Source: a bacterium (GTDB lineage Bacteria; CG2-30-53-67). From it: a stretch of DNA of 36,250 nucleotides. The stretch's first letter is position 1. Every line of letters starts with the position of its first letter. Position numbers and translations under genes: made by a program. Below the pieces are notes generated by a model. The model did not search any database. It was not told the origin of the DNA and was given only the letters and a program-made list of their open reading frames with translations. The stretch covers positions 1 through 36,250 of the forward strand of contig JAJRUP010000079.1 in NCBI GenBank assembly GCA_024277725.1, read 5' to 3'. Positions 24,423 through 33,044 of the stretch are shown here, piece after piece.

Positions 24423-25898
24423 TCAGCCGGTCTTGAAATGGACAAGCATCTCTTTGAGGGAGGCATGTTCCTCCTGGAGTGAGTCGATCGAGGTTTCAAG
24501 TTCTGTGGCGATCGCGACCCGGTCCTTTGTCGATTTTCGGATATTGTAGACGGCATTGACGGTCCGGCCGTTTTCGGCGTTGTGGCGTTCCAGAATGTTT
24601 TCGATCGTCCGGATCTGGTTGATGATCTTCTCCAGAGCAGTGCTGACCTGTTGGGTTCCGATCGTTTGTTCTTCCATGGCCTTCTTGAGCTGATGTCCCA
24701 GTTCGTTGATCTGTTCTGAGGATTCCTGGATCCGGATACTCCCCTCCTTCTGGTTATTGATGGCCCGGTGGATCTGCTCGATCATGGTGTTGGTCTTGTC
24801 AACCGATTCCCGGACAAAGGAAACTCCCTTCGACTGTTCCACCGTGGTCTGTTCAATCCTCTGGGCCATTTCGGCGGCGGTCCGGGAGTTGTCGAGGATC
24901 TTCTTCAGGGCGTTACCGGCTTCCAGGGAGAGGTCTTTTCCCTTTTCCGCCTTTTCTTTCCCTTCTTCGATCGCCTGGACGGCGTCTCTTGCCTCATCCT
25001 GTACGGCCTTGACGATACGCTTGATCTCCTTGGTAGAATCACCTGTACGGTCGGCCAGGGCCTTGATTTCATTGGCGACAACGGCGAATCCCTTCCCGTT
25101 TTCTCCCGCCTGTGCGGCAAGGATCGAGGCGTTCAGGGAGAGAAGCTCCGTCTGTTCCGAGACCTCGTTGATCACCGTGAGAATTCGTCCGATGTCTTCC
25201 GATCGTTCAAAGAGACGGTTCACGATCGTTGCGGATTTTCCCACCGCCTCCTGGATTTCATCCATTCCGTTGATCGTGTCCACCACCGACATCATTCCCA
25301 TCTCCGAGGCGTTGATTGCCACCTGCTCGGCGACCCGGACGGACTCCTTGGCCAGTCCGGAGACCTCCCGGATACTCATGTCGATCTCGGCAATGGTTGA
25401 GACAAGTTCCTCCGAGGAGTTGGAGAGTGCCTCTACGCCTTGGGCGATTTCCTTCAGGGAAGAGGACATTTCGGAGATGGACGTGGAGGTGTCCTCCGCC
25501 GATTCGGAAAGAAGCCGGGTGCTTTCGTTGACCTGGTTGGTCGTGGCGCTGATCTCCAGGATTGCCGAGGAGGTCTCTTCCGTGGAGTCGAAAAGGTTCT
25601 CCACATTCTGGGAAATCTTCCGGCAGGAATCGTTCATGGTCTTCAGCGTGTCGTAAACCGATTCGATCGTTTCGGCTTCGTTCCGGGTTCCGCGGCCCAA
25701 CTTCCGGGAATTGGAGGAGATCGACTCGGCCAGCATCGACAAGGCCTGGGTCGTATTGATAATGTTTCGCAGGACATTTTGCAGATGCGTCGAGATATTC
25801 TGGACCGACCGGGAAAGATCCTTGATCTCGGCAAGTTCCGTCTGGGTCTCCCAGGTATTGAGGTTGCCCGCCTCTATTTTCTGTGCCGCCATCAGCAC
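24423..25898 (-). CDS. Methyl-accepting chemotaxis-type transducer, HAMP and signalling part
   Basis: The 491-residue ORF holds most of a HAMP domain and a long MA signalling coiled coil. The hairpin tip reads [33 protein letters not shown], the CheA/CheW-contact region, although with Ser and Leu where LALNAAIEAARAG is usual. Many Glu/Gln-rich heptads are candidate methylation sites. It lacks any membrane segment. In the same frame, seven codons upstream of its first ATG, there is a TAG, and before that an ORF encoding two transmembrane helices. The ATG 25898 has no clear ribosome binding site, so this is probably the body of one transducer gene interrupted by an amber codon. Confidence 0.88.
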   Translation of the reverse strand: MLMAAQKIEAGNLNTWETQTELAEIKDLSRSVQNISTHLQNVLRNIINTTQALSMLAESISSNSRKLGRGTRNEAETIESVYDTLKTMNDSCRKISQNVENLFDSTEETSSAILEISATTNQVNESTRLLSESAEDTSTSISEMSSSLKEIAQGVEALSNSSEELVSTIAEIDMSIREVSGLAKESVRVAEQVAINASEMGMMSVVDTINGMDEIQEAVGKSATIVNRLFERSEDIGRILTVINEVSEQTELLSLNASILAAQAGENGKGFAVVANEIKALADRTGDSTKEIKRIVKAVQDEARDAVQAIEEGKEKAEKGKDLSLEAGNALKKILDNSRTAAEMAQRIEQTTVEQSKGVSFVRESVDKTNTMIEQIHRAINNQKEGSIRIQESSEQINELGHQLKKAMEEQTIGTQQVSTALEKIINQIRTIENILERHNAENGRTVNAVYNIRKSTKDRVAIATELETSIDSLQEEHASLKEMLVHFKTG

Positions 25899-25919
25899 GT
25901 CCCGGAGGGGATTGGAAAT

Positions 25920-26156
25920 CTATTTCCGGATGCGCCAATTTGCAACGGGAAGGGTCACGGCCAGGGAGAGGAAACCCCAGAGGAAGACCTGCTTCAGCGT
26001 TTCCAGGGTAATCGATACCGTCTTCGCCTGTGAGATCGAGAAGAAAAGTGGAAGAGATGCGGCGACCAGGGTGATGCAGTCAACGGTCAGCAACAGCCGG
26101 AAGATTCCGCCATTCAGACCTTTTGATAAGAAATGCTTCGAGACCGATTGCTCCAC
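25920..26156 (-). CDS. Transducer N-terminal membrane part, ends at in-frame TAG
   Basis: The ORF encodes two transmembrane helices (FRLLLTVDCITLVAASLPLFF and VFLWGFLSLAVTLPVA) with almost no loop between them, so the sensor has no large periplasmic domain. It then stops at TAG (25920-25922) after NWRIRK. The next codons in frame, ISNPLRDVL, begin the HAMP domain of the downstream ORF. I chose GTG 26156 because AAAGGAGG lies seven bases upstream; the ORF-track ATG 26219 lacks a site. Read as one gene (24423-26156) it would give a normal transducer of about 577 residues. Confidence 0.82.
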   Translation of the reverse strand: MEQSVSKHFLSKGLNGGIFRLLLTVDCITLVAASLPLFFSISQAKTVSITLETLKQVFLWGFLSLAVTLPVANWRIRK

Positions 26157-26328
26157 GCAAGTTCCTCCTTTGTCGTGAGTGAAGGGGAGCGGCTCCTGCT
26201 TCCCATTCGGCTCTTGCATATTTGTGAGAAGAGTTTATACAATATAATTACATCACAGCTTCCGGATTCTGTAAACAATAAATATTTTTTTCTTGAATCG
26301 AAGGGAAGAGTTGCATTATGGTCTCGTG
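26157..26328. other. Divergent intergenic region between transducer and permease genes
   Basis: This AT-rich stretch separates divergent genes and must hold at least the transducer promoter. On the minus strand TTTACA and several TATA-like boxes occur around 26235-26275, but no pair matches well enough to name. No flagellar sigma-28 motif was found. Confidence 0.4.
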
Positions 26329-26417
26329 TGGGGCGCATTTGTAAATACGGTGGCCTGTCTGCATGGACGCAGAGCCGGGTTCTTCCGGTGCGTTAGAGTA
26401 TTTTCGAACAGGACCAC
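26329..26417. repeat. Dispersed inverted-repeat element, copy F (89 bp)
   Basis: The right end, read in reverse, is GTGGTCCTGTTCGAAAATAC (19 of 20). The left end is worn (13 of 20) but keeps GTAAATACGGTGGC, shared with copy A. The inner motif CCGGTGCGTTAGAG is on the right (plus orientation). Hairpins TCTGC-N6-GCAGA and CCGG-N6-CCGG lie inside. The right end is followed by GAAGGAGC, a ribosome-binding sequence, as with copy C. Confidence 0.85.
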
Positions 26418-26459
26418 GAAGGAGCGAAAGATGCAAGAAGTCGAGGAGCGTGAACAATC

Positions 26460-27440
26460 ATGGCGACATTCCTGCTGAAACGCATCCTGCTGCTGGTACC
26501 GATGCTCTTCGGGATCACCGTAATCACCTTTGTTGTGATTCACCTGGCGCCGGGGAGTCCCACCGATTCCCTCACCGAACTCAACCCGAAAGCCTCGGCC
26601 CGGGCCCGGGAAAACCTGAAGAAGATCTATGGACTCGACAAACCTCTCCATATCCAGTATTTCCACTGGGTCCGCCGCTTGGCGGTGATGGACCTGGGGC
26701 GTTCCTTCACCGACGGTCGATCGGTCCTCGTCAAGATCCGGGAACGCCTGCCGATCACGATCCTGATCAATGTCTGCTCCATGCTCCTGATCCTGGCGGT
26801 CGCCGTCCCGATCGGGATCCTCTCCGCCACGAAACAGTATTCCTTCTTTGACAAGGCGACGACGGTACTGGTCTTTGTCGGTTTTGCCATGCCGACCTTC
26901 TGGCTTGCCCTGTTGCTGATGATTCTTTTCGGTGCCACTCTTGGGTGGCTGCCGATCTCGGGACTGCAGTCGATGCATGCCGACCAGCTCACCTTCTGGC
27001 CGCTCCTCTGCGACCGGGCGCGGCACCTTGTTCTGCCGATCTTTGTCAGCAGTTTCGGGGGACTGGCCGGCTACTCCCGTTACATGCGCTCCAGTATGCT
27101 CGAAGTGGTTCGCCAGGACTATATCCGCACGGCCCGGGCCAAAGGGTTGCCGGAACGGGCTGTTATCTATAAACATGCCTTCCGGAATGCCCTCATGTCG
27201 ACGATCACGATCCTGGGGCTCGCGATTCCCGGACTGATCGGGGGGAGCGCCATCTTCGAACAGATCTTTGCCATCCCCGGTATGGGAAAGCTCTTCCTCG
27301 ACGCCACCTGGGCCCGGGATTACCCGGTCGTGATGGGGATCCTCTTTATCGGGGCCTTGTTGACCCTCCTCGGGAACCTGGTCGCCGATATCGCCTACGC
27401 CGTGGCCGACCCGAGGGTGCGGGTGGAGGAGGCGCAATGA
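26460..27440 (+). CDS. dppB: ABC transporter permease, dipeptide/oligopeptide type (DppB-like)
   Basis: The 326-residue inner-membrane protein has the N-terminal helix and [22 protein letters not shown] start typical of DppB/OppB permeases. It also has the EAA-loop signature ([20 protein letters not shown]) and a C-terminal [14 protein letters not shown] segment. It should pair with the next gene to form the channel for peptides, nickel or similar ligands. Its ATG follows GAGGAG. A 15-codon ORF starting at 26431 overlaps its start in another frame. No substrate-binding protein or ATPase gene is present in this window on either side, which is unusual. Confidence 0.93.
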   Translation: MATFLLKRILLLVPMLFGITVITFVVIHLAPGSPTDSLTELNPKASARARENLKKIYGLDKPLHIQYFHWVRRLAVMDLGRSFTDGRSVLVKIRERLPITILINVCSMLLILAVAVPIGILSATKQYSFFDKATTVLVFVGFAMPTFWLALLLMILFGATLGWLPISGLQSMHADQLTFWPLLCDRARHLVLPIFVSSFGGLAGYSRYMRSSMLEVVRQDYIRTARAKGLPERAVIYKHAFRNALMSTITILGLAIPGLIGGSAIFEQIFAIPGMGKLFLDATWARDYPVVMGILFIGALLTLLGNLVADIAYAVADPRVRVEEAQ

Positions 27441-28294
27441 GGACGAATGAATCCTATTTCCAGATCGTGGCACGCCGGTTCCGGAAAAACCGGCTGGCCG
27501 TGGCCGGTTCGGTTATCATCTCGATTCTCTTCGTGCTGGCCCTCTTTGCTCCCCTCCTCTCTCGCTATGACCCTTCCCGGATCGATGTGGAAAACATCCT
27601 GAGCCCTCCTTCCGCTGCACACTGGATGGGGACCGACGAATCGGGGCGGGATGTCTTGAGCCGGATGATCTACGGTGCCCGGGTTTCCATGCTCGTCGGT
27701 TTTGTGGCTGTGGGGATTGCGACCCTGATCGGAATCTTCTTCGGTGCCGTTGCCGGCTATTACGGTGGAAAGGTCGATGCCGTGATTATGCGTTTTGTCG
27801 ACATCATGCTCTGTTTTCCCACCTTCTTTCTGATTCTTGCCGTGATTGCCGTGCTGGAGCCGAGCCTTCTGAACATCATGATCATCATCGGTGTCACCGG
27901 CTGGATGGGGGTGGCCCGTCTCGTCCGGGCCGAATTTCTCGCCCTCAAGGAGCAGGAGTTCGTCCAGGCGGCCCGGGCCTTCGGCGCTTCCGATTTCCGG
28001 ATCATTTTCCGCCATCTTCTTCCCAATGCCATGGCCCCGGTCCTTGTCTCGGCCACCTTCGGTATCGCCGGTGCCATCCTCACCGAATCGGCCCTGAGCT
28101 TCTTCGGTCTTGGCGTACAGCCCCCCACGCCCAGTTGGGGCAATATCTTAAGTTCCGGCTACAAGTATATCGATTTTGCCCACTGGCTCTCGATCTTCCC
28201 GGGGCTTGCCATTCTTGTCACCGCCCTCGGCTACAATCTCTTAGGTGAAGGGTTGCGGGATGCCCTCGATCCGAGGCTGATGACGGAAGAGTGA
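27437..28294 (+). CDS. dppC: ABC transporter permease, dipeptide/oligopeptide type (DppC-like)
   Basis: The 285-residue permease starts with the DppC/OppC-type cytoplasmic segment [17 protein letters not shown] and continues with [23 protein letters not shown], a hallmark of the family. The EAA loop [20 protein letters not shown] and the [17 protein letters not shown] segment follow. Its start overlaps the dppB stop by four bases (ATGA). After its TGA comes repeat-rich non-coding DNA, so the usual dppD/dppF ATPases do not follow. The ATPases and binding protein must be encoded elsewhere, or the pair is a remnant. Confidence 0.93.
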   Translation: MRTNESYFQIVARRFRKNRLAVAGSVIISILFVLALFAPLLSRYDPSRIDVENILSPPSAAHWMGTDESGRDVLSRMIYGARVSMLVGFVAVGIATLIGIFFGAVAGYYGGKVDAVIMRFVDIMLCFPTFFLILAVIAVLEPSLLNIMIIIGVTGWMGVARLVRAEFLALKEQEFVQAARAFGASDFRIIFRHLLPNAMAPVLVSATFGIAGAILTESALSFFGLGVQPPTPSWGNILSSGYKYIDFAHWLSIFPGLAILVTALGYNLLGEGLRDALDPRLMTEE

Positions 28295-28761
28295 GGGCTC
28301 AACTTCAAGTATTGGGAATTGGAAAATAGGAATTGGAAAATCAATATCAGAAAGCTGAAAACCGTCTCACGCAAAACCGCAAAGTTCGTCAAGAAAACCA
28401 ATAACCAAGACCTTTCAGGCAGGATGAACAGGATCGACAGGATAAAAAGAATAATCTGAGAGATTTCTTTTGAATGTAGGGTGTGGGGTTTTACCCCACC
28501 GATTTATTTTAACGCCGGAGATGAACCCCGTCGTTACAAGTTGCAGCGTCAAAGGGGCGGCAATGAACCACCGAGGTGGCTCTTTCTTACAATAAGCATC
28601 GATCAGTTCCTGGTTCTTGATCTGCTTTTCCAAATTACCATTTCCCAATTTCTTTCTTCTTCTGCTCTGTGGTGAATGCTTTTTTTCTTGATTCTTCCAT
28701 CTACACATCTTGTCCGGTCAGCTCCCCCTTTATTACATAGAGACAACCCTTCAGCAAAACA
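28295..28761. repeat. Repeat-rich intergenic region after dppC
   Basis: About 467 bases without a supported gene. Seen in order are TTGGGAATTGGAAAATAGG-type short repeats, CGCAAAACCGCAAAG, an ACAGGATCGACAGGAT unit of a common dispersed repeat, and the hairpin GTGGGG-N5-CCCCAC (28483-28499). Then come the hairpin CCACC-GA-GGTGG followed by a T-rich run (28568-28588), which may stop transcription from dppC, and an inverted copy of the repeat seen at 20466 (ctctgtggtgaatgctt). The ORFs in the track here look spurious. Confidence 0.6.
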
Positions 28762-28791
28762 TTGACGAAATTCAGGTTTCAAGGTTATAAT
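28762..28791 (+). promoter_or_regulatory. Sigma-70-like promoter for the kinase-pilus operon
   Basis: TTGACG (28762-28767), 18 bases and TATAAT (28786-28791) form a near-consensus promoter. It is the only good one seen before the histidine kinase at 29091 and would give a leader of nearly 300 bases. Confidence 0.65.
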
Positions 28792-28851
28792 TTTTCTATG
28801 GGGTGTACTTTGGAATAGTCGAGCTTTCTCTGGTTTCAATCTTTATTTCTT

Positions 28852-28878
28852 GGAAAGGACGGACTTTCCGCATTTTTT
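28852..28878 (+). terminator. Terminator-like hairpin in the leader (possible attenuator)
   Basis: GGAAAG-GACGGA-CTTTCC is a six-pair stem (28852-28869) followed by GCA and six T residues. It lies about 80 bases after the expected transcription start and over 200 bases before the first gene, so it could end a short RNA or attenuate the operon. The stem is only moderately GC-rich. Confidence 0.45.
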
Positions 28879-29011
28879 CAAAACCTTTGTCTCAAAAATG
28901 CTGCGATTTCAAAAAAGAAGTTCTCATTTTCCTGTAGTTCAGAAAGAGTTCTCTGGGTTTTTCAGGACGGATCATTCCTTTTTATTCAAGTGAGCTGTGG
29001 GGGGTGCCGAT

Positions 29012-29071
29012 ATGAGGGAAGATGAAAAGAATCGTTTAAACAAGGCTATTTTGGTCTCTTTAATATTATAA
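29012..29071 (+). CDS. Possible 19-residue leader peptide
   Basis: An ATG with GGGGGGTG upstream opens a 19-codon frame, MREDEKNRLNKAILVSLIL, ending in TAA 19 bases before the histidine kinase. The charged start and hydrophobic end resemble a truncated membrane-protein N-terminus. It may be a leader peptide coupled to the kinase gene, but one small ORF in an AT-rich leader can arise by chance. Confidence 0.25.
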   Translation: MREDEKNRLNKAILVSLIL

Positions 29072-29090
29072 TTAAGGGGTAGGAATTTCT

Positions 29091-31019
29091 ATGCCTGAGA
29101 GGAAGAAGAGCGTCTCTTCCGGACGGGGCCGGAAAGGTGATGTTACACAGAGGATCGGTCTCATTGTCATCGGGGTTTCCCTGGTGGTGATTGCCCTGAT
29201 TGTTTCGCTCCTTGTTTTTGCCGGTCAGCGGAAGCGCCTGAAGGTGATGCTGGCTGACGGAAGGACGCTGACGGGGATGGTGGCGGCCTATGCCGAAAAT
29301 AAACTGAAAAATGATACGTTGGACCGGGAGCAGGAGATCGGCAAGTTCCTGGGGATTATCGATTTTCTGGGCGCCGGAAACGGCTGGGTCTACGGGATGG
29401 TAACCGATCCGGAGGGGAAGGTCCTGGCCCATTCCGACCATGCTCTGGTGGGGACTTTTCTCAGCGATTCTCTTTCGCAGCGGGCCCTGATGTCCAATAA
29501 TCCCCTGCAACAGGACTATGAAGATGAGATCACCGGCAACCGGATCTACGAGTTCACCCATCCCATCTTCCGGAAGGGGAAGAAAATCGGTGTTGTACGA
29601 CTCGGTTTTTCTCCGGCGGTGAATCCCCTCGTGTCGGAGGGTGACATCCAGGTCTTCTCCGTGGTGTCGATCCTGGTGTTCATCCTCGTGCCGATTTTCT
29701 ACTATCTCATGCGGAACTCCCTCCGCCCCATCGTCTCTCTCAATGATGAACTCAAATGTCTGCTGGAACACAACGAGTTCAAAAGAATTGATGTCGATGT
29801 CGAAGGGGGTGTTGGTGAACTGGTGGATCGTTTCAACCGTGTTATTGCCTCGATGCGGGAGCGCTATGAAGAACTGCGGCGCTCCCATGACGAAATGGAG
29901 GTTTCCAACCGGGTCCTCTCCTATGAAAAGAAACGGATTGAGGCGATGGTGGAAAATCTGGACGACGGGGTCCTCGTTGCCGGTTCTTCGGGGAATGTGA
30001 TCCTCGTGAACCGGGAGATGGAAAAGTTGATGGAGATCCGCCGGGAGGAGGTAATCGGCAAGCCGCTCCAGACCTGTTTCAAGGAGGAAGCGATCAGACA
30101 ACTGGTTACCCGGGAGCGATATCCCGGAGACTGTTTCGGCCGCCGGTCCCTGGAGATTCCCCTTCAGCGGACCTCGGGGGAGCTCCGGCTCCGTTTTTCC
30201 CTCGCCCCCGTTTTTGTCTTCGGCGACAGAACCCAGGGGGTGATGCTTATGGCCCGTGACGTGACGGCCCAGAAGATGGCGGAACAGAACCAGAGTGACT
30301 TTATCGCCCATGTTTCCCACGAACTCCGGACGCCCCTGACGACGATCAAGTCCTACGTGGAAATGCTGACGGACGATGAAGTGAACGATAAAGATACCCG
30401 AAGGGAATTCTACAACATCATCAATGAAGAGGCCGACCGGCTGGCCCGGTTGATCGAAAATCTGCTCAACATCTCCAAGATCGAGATGGGAAGCCTCATG
30501 TTGCAGAAAGACCGGTTGAAGCCGCTCGAATTTTTCGGGGATATCGTCCGGTCGATCGAGTCCCAGGCGGTGAGCAAGCATGTTCATCTTGAAACCGTCC
30601 TTCCCGATAAACTTTCACCCCTGATGGTGGACAAAGAGCTCTTCCGGGTGGCGATCCTGAACCTTTTGACCAATGCCGTGAAGTACACTCCTTCGGGGGG
30701 AACGGTAACCATCCGGGTTGAAGAAGAAGACCATCACCTCAAGATCGAAGTCAGTGATACGGGATACGGGATTTCAGAAGAAGAACTCCCCCGGATCTTC
30801 GACAAGTTTTTCCGTTCCTCCGATGCCCACATCAAGGAGCATACGGGCAACGGCCTCGGTCTGGCTTTGAGCCGGGAGATTGTGCATCTCCATAACGGGG
30901 AGATTGATGTGGAAAGCCGGATCGGAGAGGGGACCCGTTTTACGCTCCTTCTTCCCGTTGAGGAGAACGCACGGGTCAAGGGGTATGAAGGCGGACTGAG
31001 TGTACTGGCCGGCCGATGA
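29091..31019 (+). CDS. Membrane sensor histidine kinase (dCache-like sensor, HAMP, PAS, HisKA, HATPase)
   Basis: The 642-residue kinase has a transmembrane helix near 23-45, a periplasmic sensor of about 140 residues containing GWVYGMVTDPEGKVLAHSD (single-Cache type), and a second helix near 185-205. A HAMP-like linker, a PAS domain at about 280-395 (VENLDDGVLVAGSSGNVILVN), HisKA with H410 in FIAHVSHELRTPLTTI, and a complete HATPase_c (N box LLTNAVKYTPS, G1 DTGYGI, G2 GNGLGLAL) follow. All catalytic motifs are intact. Its stop overlaps the first ATG of the next ORF, and the cognate regulator is probably the response regulator just downstream. It heads the likely operon running to pilB-pilC. 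Confidence 0.92.
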   Translation: MPERKKSVSSGRGRKGDVTQRIGLIVIGVSLVVIALIVSLLVFAGQRKRLKVMLADGRTLTGMVAAYAENKLKNDTLDREQEIGKFLGIIDFLGAGNGWVYGMVTDPEGKVLAHSDHALVGTFLSDSLSQRALMSNNPLQQDYEDEITGNRIYEFTHPIFRKGKKIGVVRLGFSPAVNPLVSEGDIQVFSVVSILVFILVPIFYYLMRNSLRPIVSLNDELKCLLEHNEFKRIDVDVEGGVGELVDRFNRVIASMRERYEELRRSHDEMEVSNRVLSYEKKRIEAMVENLDDGVLVAGSSGNVILVNREMEKLMEIRREEVIGKPLQTCFKEEAIRQLVTRERYPGDCFGRRSLEIPLQRTSGELRLRFSLAPVFVFGDRTQGVMLMARDVTAQKMAEQNQSDFIAHVSHELRTPLTTIKSYVEMLTDDEVNDKDTRREFYNIINEEADRLARLIENLLNISKIEMGSLMLQKDRLKPLEFFGDIVRSIESQAVSKHVHLETVLPDKLSPLMVDKELFRVAILNLLTNAVKYTPSGGTVTIRVEEEDHHLKIEVSDTGYGISEEELPRIFDKFFRSSDAHIKEHTGNGLGLALSREIVHLHNGEIDVESRIGEGTRFTLLLPVEENARVKGYEGGLSVLAGR

Positions 31020-31057
31020 AGGTGCAGGACGGAGAACCTGAAGGAAGAGAGGATCCA

Positions 31058-31450
31058 ATGGAGATGAGCGCAAAAGGGACGGTACTGATTGTTGATGATG
31101 AACCCTATATCCTTCGCATTCTGAAGATGAAGTTGGAACATGCCGGTTATGGGGTGATTACGGCCATCAACGGAATGGATGCCTGGGAAAAAATCCAGGA
31201 CGTAAATCCTGTGGCTGTGGTCACCGATATCAATATGCCCCGGATGGATGGAAGGGACCTCTGCCGGATGATGAATCATCATCAGCAGAAGCACCCCTTC
31301 CTGACGATTGTCATGACCTCCGGGATCGACCGAACGAACCGGACCTGGGCGGAGGAGATGGAAAACACCGTTTTTGTGGAGAAACCCTTCAGCCCACGGA
31401 AAATCCTGAAGATGATCGACCAGTACCTCTTGGAAGGGCAGGCGGTATAA
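31058..31450 (+). CDS. Single-domain response regulator
   Basis: The protein is essentially one receiver domain (130 residues) with no DNA-binding or enzymatic output. The acidic pair is in LIVDDEP, the phospho-acceptor is D57 in AVVTDINMPRMDG, T/S is in IVMTSG, and the lysine is in VEKPFSP. I chose ATG 31058 because AGAGGA stands just before it. ATG 31016 overlaps the kinase stop and is a possible coupled start. A CheY-like messenger between the upstream kinase and the pilus machinery is plausible from position. Confidence 0.88.
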   Translation: MEMSAKGTVLIVDDEPYILRILKMKLEHAGYGVITAINGMDAWEKIQDVNPVAVVTDINMPRMDGRDLCRMMNHHQQKHPFLTIVMTSGIDRTNRTWAEEMENTVFVEKPFSPRKILKMIDQYLLEGQAV

Positions 31451-31483
31451 GGTACGGAAAACCTGCGAGAGGAAGTGCTCCCG

Positions 31484-33031
31484 ATGTTTCGTTCCGGCAC
31501 GATACCGATGGCGACAAACGACTTTTCCGCTTATGAACACTTTCTGTGCAGTCTTTCCAGCTTGCTGGAGATCTCCATCGAGATCAAGGGACTGACCGGC
31601 GATACCCTGGTCAGCACCCTTGGAATTTGCTGCAAACAGAAAGGAGTTGAACTGCACAAGTGCCGCGAAGTCCATTGGAATTTCTGCAAAGAGGTGATCC
31701 GTCTTCGCAAGACGCTGACCCGTAGTTGTCGGCATGGCCTGATGATGGTTGGTGTGCCGCTTCCGGGAGCGGTCGGCATGGCCGGGGTGATGCTGGCCTA
31801 CTTTCCGCTGGGTTCTCACCGTACAGCGGGTGAGATTGTCGGCTTTCTTGAGGAAATCGGTTCGCTCATAACCGGGCGGATTGTTTCGGAGATCGAAATC
31901 GACAGCCTGGCACAGGAATTATCGGTCCGCTATGAGGAACTGAACCTGATCTATGATACGGGGAAAAAACTCGGCGAGATCGGGAAGGCGGATCGGACCA
32001 TTCATTTTATCGTCGAAAAAACCTTGGAGACTTTCGATACCGAAATGGCCCTCGCCTCGATTCCCGGCAAGGAACTGCTTGATGTGATTGCCCTTGATCC
32101 CGAGACCACGCTCATTCATCCGCAGGATACCGATCGGATGGCATTGATCGACCGGGTTCTGCTGCAGCGGGTCACCTTTGCCGATGTCGATCCGCCCCAT
32201 GTTGTGATCGATGACGTCTCCCGGGATCCTGATTTCGGACGCAAATTTCCGGACCCTTTCAGTCTTCTGGTCGTACCGGTCAAGATTTCCGGGAATGTGG
32301 TCGGCTATCTCGGGATTGGTCATGCCGATCCGGAGTGCCTCTTCTCCACCGGCGATGTCCGGCTGCTCTCCTCTCTGGCTGAACAGATTTCCATCATTGC
32401 GACCAATGACGAACTCTACCAGAACCTCAAGGATTTTCTCCTGAATGTGATCCAGACCCTGGTTTCTTCCATCGAGGCCAAGGATTCCTATACGAAGGGG
32501 CATTCGGAACGGGTCCGCAACCTCTCGCTCATGATTGCCGAGGCCCTGGGGTTCTCTCCGGAAGAGAAAGAGATCCTGAGTTGGGCTGCGCTGCTTCATG
32601 ATATCGGGAAACTCGGTGTCCCCGAAGGGATCCTCACCAAGCCGGGAAAACTGACGGAGGAGGAGAAAATCATCGTCCGGGATCATCCGGAGCGAGGCTA
32701 CCGGATCCTCCTCCCCATCGAGCAGCTTCGAGAGTCCCTTGCGGGGATCCGGTTTCACCATGAACATCTCGATGGAAGTGGCTATCCCCTCGGCCTGAAA
32801 GGAGAGGAAATCCCCCTCCATGCACGGATCATCGGTGTGTCCGACACCTATGATGCCATGACGAGCCGGCGGTCCTACCGGGACAAGCTTGCCGATGACG
32901 TGACGCTGAAAGAACTGGTCCGTGTGAAGGGGACCCAACTCGATCCGGAACTTGTCGATCTTTTTGTCGGCATGATGAAAGATGCATCTCCGAAGGTCCC
33001 GGTTGCTTCGGGAGAGGTATTGCAGGATTGA
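31484..33031 (+). CDS. HD-GYP phosphodiesterase with PocR-like and GAF sensor domains
   Basis: The protein of about 515 residues begins with a cysteine-containing sensor segment (ICCKQKGVELHKC, then SCRHGLMMVGVPL) that resembles PocR-type ligand or redox domains. A GAF-like domain follows at about 160-310. A complete HD-GYP domain comes next, with HD in LLHDIGKLGVP (H372, D373) and HHEHLDGSGYP (425-435) containing the GYP signature. HD-GYP enzymes hydrolyse cyclic di-GMP, and this one looks active. It is followed by a STAS protein and PilB, so it may couple c-di-GMP turnover to pilus or secretion activity. Start codons at 31475 (GTG), 31484 and 31508 are all possible. Confidence 0.88.
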   Translation: MFRSGTIPMATNDFSAYEHFLCSLSSLLEISIEIKGLTGDTLVSTLGICCKQKGVELHKCREVHWNFCKEVIRLRKTLTRSCRHGLMMVGVPLPGAVGMAGVMLAYFPLGSHRTAGEIVGFLEEIGSLITGRIVSEIEIDSLAQELSVRYEELNLIYDTGKKLGEIGKADRTIHFIVEKTLETFDTEMALASIPGKELLDVIALDPETTLIHPQDTDRMALIDRVLLQRVTFADVDPPHVVIDDVSRDPDFGRKFPDPFSLLVVPVKISGNVVGYLGIGHADPECLFSTGDVRLLSSLAEQISIIATNDELYQNLKDFLLNVIQTLVSSIEAKDSYTKGHSERVRNLSLMIAEALGFSPEEKEILSWAALLHDIGKLGVPEGILTKPGKLTEEEKIIVRDHPERGYRILLPIEQLRESLAGIRFHHEHLDGSGYPLGLKGEEIPLHARIIGVSDTYDAMTSRRSYRDKLADDVTLKELVRVKGTQLDPELVDLFVGMMKDASPKVPVASGEVLQD

Positions 33032-33044
33032 TGGAGTCCGGCAG

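Noticed and set aside
13931-26156. Full reassignment of TAG to a sense codon
   Set aside because: At least five intact genes end naturally at TAG, and reading through the 8807 gene and PilB ends would add unrelated tails, so only partial or conditional decoding is plausible.
4095-26417. The six dispersed elements as a CRISPR array or as integron attC sites
   Set aside because: They are kilobases apart, in both orientations, with no regular spacers, and the ends do not match attC core sites.
29046-30587. 513-codon minus-strand ORF opposite the membrane histidine kinase
   Set aside because: The plus strand encodes complete kinase motifs; the minus translation is a His/Asp-rich shadow.
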